From NCBI GenBank assembly GCA_019055375.1, contig JAHQIW010007163.1, forward strand, positions 1 through 64,000: a stretch of 64,000 nt of DNA. The letters run 5' to 3'. Source of the stretch: Parelaphostrongylus tenuis (Eukaryota > Nematoda > Chromadorea > Rhabditida > Metastrongylidae). Below the pieces are notes generated by a model. That model was not told where the DNA came from. It saw only the letters and a list, made by a program, of their open reading frames with translations, and did not search any database. Shown one piece after another: positions 12,920-23,850 of this stretch. The position numbers and the translations under genes are program-made. Position 1 is the first letter of the stretch, and every line of letters begins with the position of its first letter.

Positions 12920-15900
12920 CTAAAATACTGAAGGATAAGCAGAGAATGCTGCAGTGTCTGCTTTGGCAAAGTAATCGTCGATGGTGATAAAGCTTTTCTC
13001 GTAGAATTTCAATGACGATTTCGATACTTCGGGCATAGTAGTCTGTAAATTCTCTTATGATTTCGGCATAAATGATTTTCAAGATCCTCAAAGAGTCAAC
13101 TTAATTTCACCTTAAAAACATCATCTGTAGTGAATATTGTCGGGCGGAATTGTATCGACGGTATATTCAAATCTGTCAAGAGAGTCGGTTTGTGTTCAAT
13201 CCAATCCTGGTAGAAATAATTCTGGACATCCATTTTTATCCATTATATTTCAATTATGCATTCTTACCTCTGTATTGAATTTATAACCGCCAAATTTCAC
13301 ATAGCTCTCATAGAAAGAAAGTGCGTTGTCAGATGGATTTAGACTCCTTATACCATATGCTTCCTTCGCAGAAAGTAATCCCGATGCGAGACCTGGATGC
13401 TCTGGAAATTCTTCAAGATTAGTAGTCAATTTAAGAGATGATAGATTCCAATGCTTACCATTCAATTCTCTTCTCGAACGGGTATTCATTTGTTGACATG
13501 GTCTATCGGAAATATTTCCGTTGACTAAACGAATCCAGGCTGGTTCGTACTGAACAACCTCATCCTCGATTTGTTCCTCCTCCAAAGTGTCATCGTCCTC
13601 ATCATCAGATTCACCGCCTCGTCCAGTCTTCTTTGTTTTCTCTTTCGATTCCTGATTTCAGGGAAGAAAAGTAAGGGGCATCGAGACTGAAAACAAGTTT
13701 TCAAATAGAGTAGTTGCCGGATACATTTTTCCACAGCTTTTCCATAGATCTGATAAATTGGCCACTGGCTAGTCCTTCTTGATTGATACCATGGAGATTA
13801 AGTCCCTGAGAGTCGACGATGATCTAAAACAAAGTAAGTGATATCTTCATATATCCATTGGATATGATGTTGAATGATATGCAAGACTTTGAAACTCGGG
13901 CGTGAGTCGATCCAGCGTCTCACCTTACCCAAAAGCGAATGCTAACAACTGCACTACCGGAGTTCCGTTTTGTCGTGGCTTTACCACTCCTACTTGATAA
14001 ACATAGAAACGCAGAACAAACTGTTATATTGACCTGCGTTTTCACCCGATACTCAAGAGTCGTCATTTCAAAAACTCGATAGAAATCATGAAAGTCATCG
14101 AGTGACGATAGTTGAAGAGGAACTCGATGTAAAAGAGCGTTGTTCCCTTCTAGAAATATTTATGAAAAGTTAAATTAAGTCTTATAAACGTTTTCAACAG
14201 AAGCCAATTATCTTACGGATTTTTTCTTCATTAGGTTGCTCTTCTTGTGCTTCATCCTGACCAAATTCTTTTGAGATCATTTTCTTAATATCCTCTTCCT
14301 CGTACATCCACGCACAATAGTCGGTGTTAACCTTCATGGTCCACATTATAGACAATGTATTACAAACCAATATCACCAGTTATTCCATGGAAACTAGCTG
14401 AAACCTTACCCGACTATGCGTTGGAAAGTGCAGGTAGTAGTCAGTGGTCAGATCCCACAAAGCCTGATTACTGCTGATTTGAGGTCTAAATCATAACAAC
14501 CCTTTTGATCAGCCTTTACGAATATAACTCAATTACTTCATTCATACTTAAATTACTTTTTCGAACTAGAATAAACTTTAGCCGTAAAAAATACATCGTT
14601 TAGAGAAACCGGATAGAGGCAAGAGTTGGTACTTTTCCGCTACCTCGACCTGCTTTAGCCTCTTGAGGAAAACGTGTTTTTTACTTTTTCAAAAGTTAAG
14701 CAGTCAATCGATTTCTCAAATCTCGAGGATGTTAATGGTGTATTTTATTTTTGGGGAGTCTTCTGACTGCGCTGTGACAGAAAATAAAATTATGTGGCAC
14801 GCCCGGGTCTTCTTCGCTGGATAAAGCCTTTCTGTTATACTTTCAGCAATCATTCGGTAGTTTAAATCTGGGCGATTTCAATGGTGTACTTTATTTCGAA
14901 AAAGAATTTCTTGGTGCGCAGTAGCAGCCAAAAGAAAATAAGTTCCAGACTGGATGCGAATTCATCGCGCATCGTGATTTACATTTGATGCGAGATTTCG
15001 GTTACTAAATTTAGATTCTTTTCCCGCTCTGAAAAACTCTGGATGAAACATACTACTCTACTACTCTAAATCTCCCCTACACGTTCATACGTTTTTCGTG
15101 CATAGATAAGCTGCTTAGGTTTAGGCTTATTAGCAGTTTTATTTAGCAATGTACAAAAAAAATGAAAAGTTTGAGCCCACATTACAAAAGAACAAAGTTA
15201 AAAGAACGCCCAATTAGCTTCAAAATCATCAAAATTTATGCTATCAAATAAGCACTGTTACAAGTTCGCAATGGCTTGGTGTTAATGTTGCAAAATCCCC
15301 TCTACAAATCTGAGCAAAGAATGCGCACCGAGTGCGAAACCCAATTTCTTTTGAGTGCTACACCATATTACGAAGCTCTGCTCAAAAAACCAGATATACC
15401 ACGAAAATCGTCGAAATTTAAGCTATCGAATGATCACTAAAGATCTAAGAGAAAAGCCCCATTTAGCGGAATATAGCTGTATGTGAAATATCTTTTTATT
15501 TTTACTGTCACAGCGCAGTATGAAGACCATTTCAAAAACGATGTACATCATTGAAATTTTCAAGATTCAAACTTTTGAGTGACTACCGAAGTTTTGGAAA
15601 AGGGCAAAAAAAGCATTTTCAAGAAAAGCTGAAACGAGGTGTGGATAACGGAGAAGTGCCCAGAAACTAATGCGATATAAAAACTAATATGAACAAATTG
15701 TAAAAGAAGCAATAAAGCAGCTTGGTACCCAACCATCACTAAAAAGTAACTGCACAAAAAAACTAAGTGATCATTAGGGCCTACTTGAAAACCCCCAAAA
15801 ATAGGTTGATTGCTGCTTGTTTGTCATAATCACCGAAAGTGTTGCTGTAATAACGAGATAAAGTCTGAATAACGTCTCTACTGCGCTCCTGAAATATAAA

Positions 15901-18900
15901 AAATATCCAGGGTATATATTTAAGGATGTTCAGTGATATGCAAAACTCTGAACCTTAGACGGAAGATAAACTCGCCTTATACTTACACCCGATAGTGCAT
16001 GCTACCTACACACCACTGAGGCCGCCGCACTATTATTATACTCAAAAACATAAAAATAAAAGGATAAAGCTCGTGGTGTTGATCAGTCCCTGAGATACGA
16101 ACCATCCATTCCTTCATCAAACATCGTTAGAGGTAATTTGATGGATATCTGGCCTTTACAATGGCGCGCTGTGGCTTATCGATGTACCAAGTCACTGCTA
16201 CTATCCTCTCACACAAACAAGTCTGGTACTTCTCGCCGACCGCAGAGGGATGGGAGGCTTGGTGAATCTTAAGCGCAAGATCAAACCATTGACCACGACT
16301 GTGCAGTAGAGAATCTTCAAAGATTGCGCCGCACGTGCCTTTCGAAAAGGGAAAAAAGAAACCTTAGCAGCACACCTGGAATGCAGAAATCTTTTTATAG
16401 GTCTTTATTGAATGTACAAGCTGACTGCCAGCATATTGCCACGCCAGTGTATCACCATGATGATCAAACTTGTCTTCAAAGGCACGACAGAGCTGAAAAG
16501 CACATAGCTGGAAAAAGCCACATGGATAACAAGCTTGGTCTTGTTTCAGTAAAACTACTAACTTTTGGAAGTTAACCTGAATTCAGTCCTTCTCAATCGA
16601 AAGTCGATTAATGATGAAAAGTAACCAAAACAAAGAGAACGTGACAAAAGTAGCGCACTCACTTCGCTTTGCAGCGACAAACATGGGCTGTCAAGAACAC
16701 CCATGGCATATAACTGACAAGCCAAAGCTACTCGACCTGAAACTGGCTATTCTAGAGAGTAGGAAAAGAACTGATCAAATGGATAAAGAAACTAGCCTAT
16801 GCCAAACTGGGCGACATTTGTTCGATCCAGACAATCCACGCAATTCGTTCGACTTACTCCATGCTGAAGAAGAAAACGCTTGTCTCCCGACAAAAGCGGC
16901 TTGAAATCAGGCAAAGTTGAGCGATAATCAATCGATCGAGTGTATGGCATCGGAAAAGACTGGAAAAAATTGTGATCAGAGTACACTTTTTCACTTTGGC
17001 AAAGGCATAACTTAAGAAATTCAAAGGAAAATTAGACGAACTACATATATGAACATCCTATTTCCGTTATTAACGGGAAAAAGCCCAAACAAGCTAGGCG
17101 GCAAGTAATAAAACAGAAATATCTCAACCTGAAACCAGCCATGGGCTTGAACAGCTTTGAAGCCGATCTCTTCCATTTTCGTCAGGACATTTGACGAAAC
17201 GTTTGACATTTTGTTGCATCGAGCAACATCAAAGCTTAGGTAACATATATGTTCTGATAGCGGAAGAAACTGATTCAGGTAGTTCACAGCCTTAAAAATC
17301 GAGCTTTTCATAAAGTTTGAAAATGACGATGTATAAAATTTTAATCCTCGGCTGGGAGCTGAAGAGCTGAATCAATGTGTCACTCTATCACGAGGGAGCG
17401 TGCCAACCACTGCGTCACTGGGGCTCCCGCTCTTCTATGACTTTTCTCCTACATAAGTTATCGGTTCTGTCAACAACCAACTATCAACGGTTTGAGAGAA
17501 TGAATGCTAGCAGAACAGGAGACCCGGTAGTACAGTGGTTGGAACGCACCTCTTGAAGAATGAAACGCAGATTAAACTTCTACCCGAAGGTTAATGACTT
17601 GCATAGCACTAAACATTATTGGATATATAGTTACAACAACATACTTTTGGATTTGTTCTGCTAATAGCACAAGATCGATAAAAGGAGGTTGTTCGGCTAA
17701 CGTTTCGACGTCGTCGTCTTTTTCAGAGCCGATAATTGTGAACGATTGTAGATTCGAATCATCGGCTCTGAAGGAGACGAAGATGTCACACGGTTAGCTG
17801 AATAGACTCTAATCACCAATCTCGTTGTATCAGCTAAATTATAGAAAAAAAAAAACTAATACGGTTAGAGGAAAGTCGATTTTCAAGATATTAGAGATAC
17901 ATATTCGGAAGGAAGAAACACCTTCAAAAACTGATCATGCAGCACGTTCTCTTGTCCTCGTTTTTCCCTTCGCTTCACGAGATTCATAACAATTATCGGA
18001 TTACCATATTTCGCTCTTAGCTCGCTGAAAAGAGAACATGATATGTGAGGGAAAAAAAGACCTGAAACTAAAATAGTCACGATCAAACGTCAAGAACAAA
18101 CCGAAAATGCGCCGCTGCCGTTTGAGCATGTGGTTCGTGAATGTCGATGAGAATCAGAGGTTTTCCAACAACTCCCCTTGTTGCCGGATCTTGGGACCAT
18201 CTAATAAGGTAGACATGAAAAGTCCGTCTGATGGTCCAACAAGAAAATTTCATTTAGGGTTCTATTTATCAGTGTTATGATGTTACAACCGCATATCTAG
18301 CGATGTTGAGTGATATGCAAAATTCTAAACCCTCGGCGGAATTCGAAACCGCGTCTCATTCTTCCCGAGGGCGCGTGCTATGCACTGTACTATCGCAACT
18401 CCTACTCTGCGATAAATGCAGCTCAATCTGAAGAGAATGTTGACTGATATGTAAAAAGCAGATCGAGTGATAGCAGAGCGATGACCTGGATAATGTAGTG
18501 GTAGCACGAGCTTCCGTAATGGGAGAGACACAGGTGCGATTCCTGCCCGGCCTTCAAAGTTCTGCATACCACTCAGCCTTAGTTGCTGTTTAAGGGATAT
18601 CAGGTAGGGGATTGCTCGTCAACTCACCTTAGAGGAACGGAACCTCTCCGTTGAACGAACGCCGAAAATCTACCGAAGTTGAAATTTGGCGATGAAGACA
18701 CATCCCACAGTACTTGCTCGGTTTCAACATCATTTGCAACACTTCCTAAGAATACTAAGCAGTAAGGGCAGTTACAGAAGAAACTCTGTGTTTTCACAGT
18801 ACCATCTTCATTAGCTCCTCTCTTTAGATATCTTGTACCAGCGTATTTCGCCGATCGTCGACCAATCAGTGTTAGAGAAAGCTTCGCAACTGGCAGATCA

Positions 18901-21900
18901 ATCACTTGTTGACCTCAACAGACGAACTTCTATAAGGAAATAAAAGCGAAAAAACATCAAATTTAACCTGAGCCGGCACAAACCTATGGAACCATGGACA
19001 ATTTCCAAGAGCCAGTGTTCACTAACCAAATTGCTCCGAAGTGGCTCCAGAAGGAAGCTATTCCAAACAAATCTCTGATCGGAATTCAACTGACGGCTAC
19101 CATCGCGATCCCAATCGGTGGATATTACGTTCTCTTGTAAGGATCGACTTAGATCATATGTGTATGAGAAGTAGAAATCTGTTGAGAGATCAACCGACTG
19201 CAAAAAAAAACTTTATCAGATCTTTCTAAAGGAAAAAACGAACAAAAGAGTGAGCTAATATTACAAGGTCGATATATCGATTAGGAGCGAGGCGCCGTAG
19301 CCAAGTGGTTGTGATGCTCGTTGCGATGCGCGTGGAGTCGAGCTCCACTCGCCCTTTCCCCCCTCCCCTCCACCTTACTAACCCTCTCCGACAGCCAATA
19401 ACAACGCCCTACGAAACGTCATAGCCAGGCTATCCTTGAGATTGCAAGGAGACTCGCTTAACCAGTATTCCGCGACGTTCAAGAAGAAAACGAAAAAAAA
19501 ATTGAATGCTGGAAATACTGGGAACAGCGCAGTGAAAAACACTGTGATGACGGATCAAATAAAGGGCCATATGTATTATATATATATATATATACATATA
19601 TACATGTATATACATGTATGTGCATATATATACATATATATGTATATATATACATATATTTATCCGCGTAACAATTCGACGTCTCCGTCTTTTGCATAGC
19701 CAATGAATCGGGTCAATCCTCCATAGTCGTACGAAGTTACGTGGCAAAATTCTCGTGTCAACCTCATGGTAAATCATCTGAAAATCCAATCACTTTGTCA
19801 CTTTACTTGACCCATATCACAGTTCCTTCTCTTTTTTCTCACTGTGCGGATCTGACATCTACAGTTCGCATCGATGTCCTCTTCATAATCGTAGTGGAAT
19901 GCTGATTGAGCCCATCACCCCCCCCCCCCCGGCAATCTCGAGGATAGCCAGGCTAAAGCGTTTTTATTACCGCAGTGTTGGGGGCGATAGGGAACGATCT
20001 CGAGTCGAAAAGCGCCAAGCATGATTAGCCACTCAGCAATCGATTTCCAAAGAAACCATTACTGGTTGGTAATATTGAGGTCAAAAAAGTGTTTAAAAGA
20101 CTAACCAAACCTGGAAAAGTTTCACATATCGTTGCTCCTCGCTTGATGTCGATAATCCATCCACAGCCAGCGAAATCACTGCCACCTCAGCAATCTTGTA
20201 AATGTAATGATAGCCAAGAGTTGCCACAATGTTTGCCTTTGTCACAATCTTCAAGAAATTTTGCTATATTGAAATATTACAATTTTTTTCTCTGAAAAAC
20301 CAAAGACGAGCTTGTTATGTTGAGATTATTTGAACAGAACCTTATACTCCGGCACATTTCTTTCCAAGAGCCGCTTTCTTGGCGTCGTGAAAGACTTGGA
20401 AGAATGAGGCTTCGAAGAAGAGGAAATTCCTCGAAATTTTAGCTGCCTTCAGATTAACTTATTATAACAACCTCGTTCCTTGGCTCTACGAGGAGAAAGA
20501 ACGTTTGTGGCAATTTCAGTCCTTGACGAACTAAGAGAATCTTCTATTTCAAAGATACTCTTTCTTTTGTCAATCGAAGATATCTTGCAGGTACATCCTG
20601 GAATGATAACGAAGACCCACTATATTCCAACCTCGAAACTGTTCAATAATCTACAGTTTTTCCTTAGGTAAGCCAAGAACTACGTACTTCTGATATAATT
20701 TAATCTCGAAAATCTTGATATAAAATCAATTGCATGTAACAAGCTCGCATTTGGCTTCCCAAGGAAGAAAAAGTGAGTTACTGAACAATGCCAAGGTTGA
20801 ATCTTCGCGACCGTGGCCCCACGGTCTCTGTATCTCTAAGCGGCAACTGTATACGGTCTGCCCCACCTCCTCTGCATCTTCAACCGCCACGTGCCATTGC
20901 TAGACGCAGCACGCTGCCAGTTAGAGTTGCAGAGAAGGTGGGGAAGACCTCCCAGAGTTGCCAGTCAGAGATGCAGAGACCTTGGGTCTACGGTCCCGAA
21001 AGAGTTAACAGATTATCGGTATTGGGAACTGCCATACACATTTTTGTTGACAATTAAGTGATCAAAGCAAAGAATTAAGGAAAAAATGTCGATGATCGAT
21101 GATCAGTTTGTCATAGAAAGTAAGATTATGCAGATCTATTAGTAGTCTCAAAGCCACTTACAATTATGTAGTAACCCTCTAGAAACCGCACAACACCGAG
21201 CACACCGAAGGCGTTGCTGACCCTCTCGATAATAGTCTGGGGGGAACCTTTACTACTGGATGATCGGCCAGTTGCTTTAATTTCGGAGGACTGGGAGATA
21301 ACTGAAAGAAAACGACATATTGAACAACTCTTCAGAAAGCCTCGCTCATCACTGTCTTCTCAACCACCGAAATTGTATATCCAAGAATATTTTTCGTTCC
21401 GAGTGTTTTCTCAAGACCGCAGCTCAAACTTCAATATGCCTGATAATCATTATTTGAGCCACGCATGTCAGTGGTCTATCAATGAGGGCTGACTTACAGA
21501 GATCTTATTGTGGGGACGGGAGCACTCACAGAGATTAGCAAAGGACAAGAAAGGGTAACTGCCCGACTGATGAGATCGCAAGATCGAAACACGTGTATCG
21601 GGCTCTATAAGTCAGCCCTCATTGACAGACCACTGACATGCGTGGCTTAAATAATGATTATCAGGCATATCCAAGAATACTGAGCGGTAAGCAAAACCCT
21701 GAACTCAGGAGAGAGTCAAACCTGCGTCTCACACTTTCCAGAGGGGCGCGCTAACCGATGGACCAACACCCGTCTCAGGTCGAATGCTTTACATATCGCT
21801 CGATAACGGATAAAAGGATCAAGCTCTCGGCGTTGATCAATCCCTGAGGGATGCGGCATGTACTCATCTTCAGTCTCTGACTTCGTTTGCGGTGATTAAG

Positions 21901-22429
21901 TGCATATCTCACCTTTTACAAAAGCTCGCGGTAAGCCTCCCGCTGTATTGAGTCAGCGCTGCTTAACCTCGCAGACAAGTCTGGGGCCAATTTCGGCCCC
22001 GAAGGGATGAATGCCTCGATGAGCCATAAGCACAGGACTAAACCATCGACCTCGTGTGCAACGCACAACACCTCTAACCACTGCGCCACATGCGTTCTAT
22101 GGCCCGATATTCTTGGAGATATATATATGTATATATATATATATATTTATATATATATGGAGCTTTAAGAGCATGAAACTTCTCTAAAAGCGGTAATATA
22201 GAAAATTATCGTAGATTAACTTACCAAAATTACTTTCAGTAACCGTTGCGAGCAGTTCGAGTATTTCCTCTTTCGTATAGTCACATTCGGGTTCACCGGT
22301 CAGCAGCGTCTTCGTGTCAATTCTGTCGATCTTGAGCAGTCGGAATCGCGTGCCGGACACATCGCACCCGACCAGATAGAACCTCTCCGGGGTCTCGTAG
22401 ACGGTCACACGCCGTAGACGACCACGCAT
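12920..22429 (-). CDS. FIG4: FIG4/Sac3 polyphosphoinositide phosphatase, complete 21-exon model
   Basis: Family knowledge: FIG4 removes the 5-phosphate from PI(3,5)P2 and works on endolysosomal membranes in a complex with the kinase PIKfyve and the scaffold VAC14. Exons from 5' to 3' on the minus strand: 22429-22225, 21301-21162, 20248-20111, 19197-18984, 18913-18803, 18745-18628, 18200-18102, 18024-17922, 17290-17129, 16959-16797, 16736-16663, 16492-16376, 15888-15785, 14485-14410, 14331-14217, 14149-14034, 13823-13725, 13651-13459, 13410-13268, 13221-13111, 13042-12920. They sum to 2724 bp, 907 residues plus TAG, about the length of the human protein. Visible landmarks: [12 protein letters not shown] near the N terminus; [18 protein letters not shown]; the Sac catalytic CX5R motif CVDCLDRTN at residues 470-478; QTLSRYYSN; an acidic linker around 732-749; and the C-terminal KEAYGI and YESYVKFG blocks of the family. 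The start is the first ATG after a TTTCAG acceptor. One intron appears to use a GC donor. Confidence 0.93.
13865..13985 (-). repeat. SINE-2 copy in a FIG4 intron
   Basis: TTGAATGATATGCAAGACTT plus a minus-strand tRNA-like block whose B-box reads GGATCGACTCACGC, in the FIG4 intron 13824-14033. Confidence 0.65.
14705..15560. mobile_element. Foldback element FB-B in a FIG4 intron
   Basis: The left arm with GACTGCGCTGTGACAG and the right arm with CTGTCACAGCGCAGTATGAAG are inverted, and flanking blocks (GATGTTAATGGTGTA versus TACATCATTGAAATT) also pair imperfectly. It is an AT-rich, non-coding palindrome of about 850 bp between FIG4 exons 14485 and 15785. Confidence 0.65.
15925..16030 (-). repeat. 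SINE-2 copy in a FIG4 intron
   Basis: GTTCAGTGATATGCAAAACT is followed by a decayed minus-strand tRNA-like block ending ACCACTGAGGCC. Confidence 0.55.
16060..16312 (-). repeat. SINE-1 copy in a FIG4 intron
   Basis: Begins with AAAGGATAAAGCTC and GTTGATCAGTCCCTGAG, passes through ATGGCGCGCTGTGGC, and ends with the tRNA-like head. It is oriented like the FIG4 transcript. Confidence 0.75.
16737..16796 (-). other. FIG4 intron 10 with a GC donor
   Basis: The exon carrying the CX5R motif ends ATAG followed by GCTAGT, and the next exon begins after TTTCAG. Only this GC-AG intron of 60 bp keeps the family sequence [13 protein letters not shown] in frame. The nearest GT, eight bases into the intron, would create a stop codon at the junction. 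Confidence 0.7.
17350..17430 (-). repeat. SINE-2 tRNA-like copy in a FIG4 intron
   Basis: The minus strand reads GGGAGCCCCAGTGACGCAGT at the head, with the A-box pattern of the family. Followed at 17456-17500 by the CAACCAACTATCAACGG module. Confidence 0.55.
17518..17600 (+). repeat. SINE-2 tRNA-like copy in a FIG4 intron
   Basis: CCGGTAGTACAGTGGTTGG and AACGCAGATTAAACTTC stand at A-box and B-box spacing; the B box is decayed. Confidence 0.5.
18303..18405 (-). repeat. SINE-2 copy in a FIG4 intron
   Basis: GTTGAGTGATATGCAAAATT joined to a minus-strand tRNA-like block with B-box GGTTTCGAATTCC. It forms an inverted pair with the copy at 18478-18580 in the same intron. Confidence 0.65.
18478..18580 (+). 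repeat. SINE-2 copy in a FIG4 intron, inverted to its neighbour
   Basis: ATAATGTAGTGGTAGCACG and AGGTGCGATTCCTGCCC form the tRNA-like block, followed by the family tail GCATACCACTCAGC. This is one of the better preserved heads. Confidence 0.7.
19290..19566 (+). repeat. SINE-3 copy in a FIG4 intron
   Basis: The head GGCGCCGTAGCCAAGTGG resembles a Ser/Leu-type tRNA. The body contains TAACAACGCCCTACG and GATTGCAAGGAGACTCGC, and the element ends GACGGATCAAATAAAG. Full-length copies of the same design lie at 36170-36420 (+) and 45540-45775 (-). Confidence 0.75.
19573..19663. repeat. TA/TATG-rich microsatellite
   Basis: About 90 bases of alternating TATATA, TACATA and TGTATG units directly after the SINE-3 copy. 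It explains the long open frames read through on both strands. Confidence 0.9.
19918..20045 (-). repeat. SINE-3 fragment preceded by a 13-base C run
   Basis: GGCAATCTCGAGGATAGCC and the tRNA-like head region up to about 20040 match SINE-3 in reverse. With the copy at 19290-19566 it forms an inverted pair around the microsatellite. The C run is at 19918-19930. Confidence 0.65.
21395..21680. mobile_element. Small hairpin element with 62 bp near-perfect inverted arms
   Basis: Arm 21432-21493 (CAATATGCCTGATAATCATT ... GAGGGCTGAC) is repeated inverted at 21611-21670. The spacer carries GAAACACGTGTATCGGGCTC. A near copy is nested in another element at 33480-33645, and the core is shared with 49092-49167 and 49414-49487. 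It is in FIG4 intron 1. Confidence 0.8.
21668..21775 (-). repeat. SINE-2 copy in FIG4 intron 1
   Basis: ACTGAGCGGTAAGCAAAACC is followed by a minus-strand tRNA-like block with B-box GGTTTGACTCTC. Confidence 0.6.
21815..22105 (-). repeat. Full-length SINE-1 copy in FIG4 intron 1
   Basis: Best preserved SINE-1. On the minus strand the head GCATGTGGCGCAGTGGTTAG lies near 22095, then the body with CAGACTTGTCTGCG, and the 3' end with CATCCCTCAGGGATTG near 21840. Length is about 290 bp. Confidence 0.85.
22118..22160. repeat. TA microsatellite
   Basis: ATATATATATGTATATATAT-type tract between the SINE-1 copy and FIG4 exon 1. Confidence 0.9.
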
Positions 22430-22440
22430 GTACTGAAATC
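22427..22440 (-). promoter_or_regulatory. Probable spliced-leader trans-splice acceptor of FIG4
   Basis: On the minus strand the sequence GATTTCAG ends three bases before the FIG4 start codon. A strong acceptor this close to an ATG, with no donor-bearing upstream exon seen, is what nematode SL1-type trans-splicing produces. An upstream non-coding exon cannot be excluded. Confidence 0.55.
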
Positions 22441-22445
22441 AAGTC

Positions 22446-22995
22446 ATGTCGTCACTGCTGGGAACAAATCAAGGGCGAAATGACTCGTTCAAGACCACCA
22501 AATCGCAAACAGCAACAAACAAAAGTCAGTCCGAGACTGAGGACGAAGTGGACGAGTTGTCCGCAGGTTTCGGGAGATCCAGCAAAAAAGGACGAGTTGT
22601 CCGCAAGCATCAGATCTGCTGTAGGTCGTACAAGGTGAGATGGTTATTAGTGGAATAAAGCAAGTACGTACTAACTATTTAGGATCGCGGAATCAGTAAA
22701 TAACAATAAACAACTCAATATTAGAGCATGGGAAAGGAAATGGACGAGTTGTCGGTAAGTCTGGAAAGACTCAGCAAAAACGTACGAGTTGTCCGGAATT
22801 CTTGGATACTCGTCGTGGATCGATCATGAAGCTGGTAAATGGTAACTACAAGTACAACAAAAAGTACGCAGTGGCGCGCTCACGTCACGTCCACGAAATA
22901 GCTAACAACAGTAAACAAAAATCGGTTATAGACCAAGGAAAACAACATGGACGAGTAGTCCGCGGATTTTGAACCGAAAAAGGACGAGTTCGTGT
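22446..22995 (+). repeat. Three degenerate tandem copies of a ~200 bp coding-like module
   Basis: GACGAGTTGTCCG-like words occur in pairs about 40 bp apart at 22551/22591, 22743/22783 and 22949/22982, so the unit is about 200 bp and has three copies. Flanking text also repeats (CAACAAACAAAA / AACAATAAACAA / CAACAGTAAACAAAA). Copy one lies in an open frame starting with ATG at 22446 and ending at a GTGAGA donor near 22636; it contains DEVDELSAGF and SKKGRVVRK. Copy two reads EMDELSVSL and SKNVRVVRN. Copy three has a stop. The first copy could be a first exon of a divergent gene, as its ATG is 17 bp from the FIG4 start codon on the other strand. No known family was recognised. Confidence 0.55.
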
Positions 22996-23077
22996 AAACT
23001 TCGCGATGCTTTGCGTGAGTTGACGGAAACACATGTGCATTCAATCACCTCAAAAGAAATTGAAGAAATTGGAGGCG

Positions 23078-23125
23078 AAACATCCCGTAGGGATTGATCA
23101 ACGCAGAGAGCTTAGAAAGCTTAAT
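23078..23125 (+). repeat. SINE-1 3' fragment
   Basis: CATCCCGTAGGGATTGATCA followed by ACGCAGAGAGCTTA, the 3' end of the family only. Confidence 0.6.
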
Positions 23126-23446
23126 CTCACAAGCCATGTGGAATCCCACTACTTGAAATGAAGGATACTGAATCCAGGATATTTGGCATTTTGACAGAAG
23201 CTTCTTTGTTTGGTCTGGTCATGCTTTTTATTTGTGTAATGCGAACGCGCTTTGCCCCAGAAAAGATAGCCGCGGTTCGACTCCACTGCACGTAATTACG
23301 TTCCTAAGTTTGCTCTTATTTCAGCATTTTTGTGGCTATATTTCAAATCACGCGTTCCCGTTGCAAATGAAACATGTAGTAAATAGGTTAATATATGATT
23401 GAAATACATCTAATATTTCTGCCGGTTATGCTTCAGTGTTAGGGCG

Positions 23447-23745
23447 GGTGTGGCACAGCGGTTAGAGGAGCTCTGCGATGCGACTTATCCATGGTCAATA
23501 GTTGGATCCCGCGATCAAGCCTACCAAGCCTTCCATCCCTGTGCAATCAGTGAATGGGTACCTGGCCGGTGTAGAACGATATCAGCACTGACTTAATTCA
23601 TCGGTAGGCCACCGCAAATTACTGCTATGGTCAGATACATATCTATGCATATTCAGTCACTTTCAACGATGCTTAATAATGTCTAGTGCATGGCGCATCC
23701 CTTATGGATTTATCAACGTTGAGAGCTTTATCCTGATCATTATTC
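23447..23745 (+). repeat. Full-length SINE-1 copy
   Basis: Head GGTGTGGCACAGCGGTTAGA, body with GGTAGGCCACCGCAAATTAC, 3' end CATGGCGCATCCCTTA and GAGAGCTTTATCCT. Confidence 0.8.
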
Positions 23746-23850
23746 TTTACCAAGAAACTATCATAATCCCAACGTAATTCTCCTGCAGATGCATGGAGCC
23801 TCTGCTTTTAGAATGCATTGGTCATTTCATTGGGATTGAGGTATCTTTCT

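Noticed and set aside
18478..18560. Functional tRNA gene
   Set aside because: A and B box words are present here and at many other sites, but I see no matching acceptor stem, and the copies diverge like a dispersed SINE family.
19430..19789. Overlapping 74-119 codon frames on both strands
   Set aside because: They read through a TA microsatellite and a SINE-3 copy; Tyr/Ile repeats such as YIYIY are low-complexity artefacts.
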